Assembly: GCA_023511475.1 (NCBI GenBank)
Contig: JAIMBM010000029.1
Location: 1 to 13,305, forward strand
DNA from: Anaerolineae bacterium
Lineage (GTDB): Bacteria > Chloroflexota > Anaerolineae > SpSt-313
DNA: 13,305 nt
Reading direction: 5' to 3'
Shown here: piece by piece, positions 13,071 to 13,305 of the stretch
Numbering within the stretch: the first letter of the stretch is position 1
How the letters are laid out: every line of letters begins with the position of its first letter
Translations under genes and position numbers: made by a program
Notes under the pieces: generated by a model
Told to the model about the DNA's origin: nothing
The model's database searches: none
What the model saw: only the letters and a program-made list of their open reading frames with translations

Positions 13071-13305
13071 ATGGCAATCAGCCCATGGGTGGCGCAGCGG
13101 TACGTCGGCCGCTGGGTTCACTGCCACTCCGTGTACGGGTTTCACCGCGGGATTCTGACGCGGGTGCTGCCGAACGGAATCGTCCTGACACGGGCAGTTC
13201 AGCTGGCGAGCGGCGAACCGGGTGAGGGGGTCGGGCCGCCCGCCGGCCTCCTCGCGGTCCTCGTCCCGCACGATCGCGCGCTGAACGAGAGCGGCGCCGA
13301 CGGAG
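13071..13305 (+). CDS. hypothetical protein, N-terminal part (runs off the window)
   Basis: ATG 13071 has GGGAGG 8 nt upstream and opens a frame that is uninterrupted to the window end (78 codons seen). The product starts MAISPWVAQRYVGRWVHCHS and continues VYGFHRGILTRVLPNGIVLT (21-40), then a Gly/Pro loop and LLAVLVPHD. The pattern of short strands around GRWVHCHSVYG-HRGIL-RVLPNGIVL looks like a small Sm/SH3-type beta barrel, as in several short Bacillota proteins of unknown role. There is no signal peptide. I do not recognise a named family. Third positions are GC-rich in this frame, which supports coding. The stop lies beyond the window. Confidence 0.6.
   Translation, partial: MAISPWVAQRYVGRWVHCHSVYGFHRGILTRVLPNGIVLTRAVQLASGEPGEGVGPPAGLLAVLVPHDRALNESGADG

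Noticed and set aside
12089..13225. 378-codon plus-strand ORF across the rlmI fragment, the YjcZ-like gene and the divergent region
   Set aside because: Arg/Pro-rich translation with no motif; it overlaps supported genes on both strands.
1..13305. CRISPR arrays, insertion sequences, long direct or inverted repeats, riboswitches
   Set aside because: Reading through both strands I found no regularly spaced repeats, transposase motifs or terminal inverted repeats, and no leader resembling a known riboswitch.

Overview
This 13.3-kb window is a GC-rich chromosomal segment (third codon positions are nearly all G or C). It probably comes from a high-GC, spore-forming member of the Bacillota, of the Symbiobacterium / Thermaerobacter / Limnochordia kind. 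The pointers are strong AGGAGG-type Shine-Dalgarno sites, TTGACN/TATNAT promoters, GTG and TTG starts, a YjcZ-like tiny membrane protein and a CarE-like ferredoxin-fused EtfA. The taxonomic placement is inference; a Chloroflexota-like source is not excluded.

Layout. (1) 1-350: a good sigma-70 promoter followed by tRNA-Arg(UCU). (2) 422-646: a small orphan ORF. (3) 667-4019: a promoter with a perfect TATAAT drives acyl-CoA dehydrogenase, etfB and an etfA that carries an N-terminal two-cluster ferredoxin domain. The same order and domain make-up occur in the electron-bifurcating caffeyl-CoA reductase CarCDE. (4) 4059-4760: a type IV prepilin peptidase (TadV/CpaA-like) 39 bp downstream on the same strand, possibly read from the etf transcript. 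Its stop codon overlaps the stop codon of the convergent cpaF.

(5) 12369-4757, minus strand: a tad (tight adherence / Flp pilus) cluster in the order truncated-rlmI::tadE' chimera, tadE, tadG-like, cpaB, cpaE/tadZ, tadB, tadC, cpaF/tadA. Genes in it are tightly packed, with GTGA and TGATG stop/start overlaps. CpaF is the assembly ATPase, TadB/TadC the inner-membrane platform, CpaE the localisation factor, and CpaB a cell-envelope component. TadE and the TadG-like protein are pseudopilin-type or surface subunits, and the prepilin peptidase would process the pilins. No Flp major pilin is visible. cpaF lies after tadBC rather than before them.

(6) 12370-13305: a promoter for the chimera, a strong GC hairpin, a 41-codon YjcZ-like gene on the minus strand, and a divergent plus-strand gene that runs off the window end.

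The most striking observation is the gene at 11692-12369. It keeps the PUA and linker domains of an RlmI-type 23S rRNA methyltransferase but lacks the SAM-binding catalytic domain. In its place it continues in frame into the C-terminal tail of a TadE-like protein. This looks like a deletion, or an assembly join, that fused a housekeeping methyltransferase gene to the head of the tad operon and put the operon behind the methyltransferase promoter. The second is the candidate bifurcating Acd-EtfBA complex.
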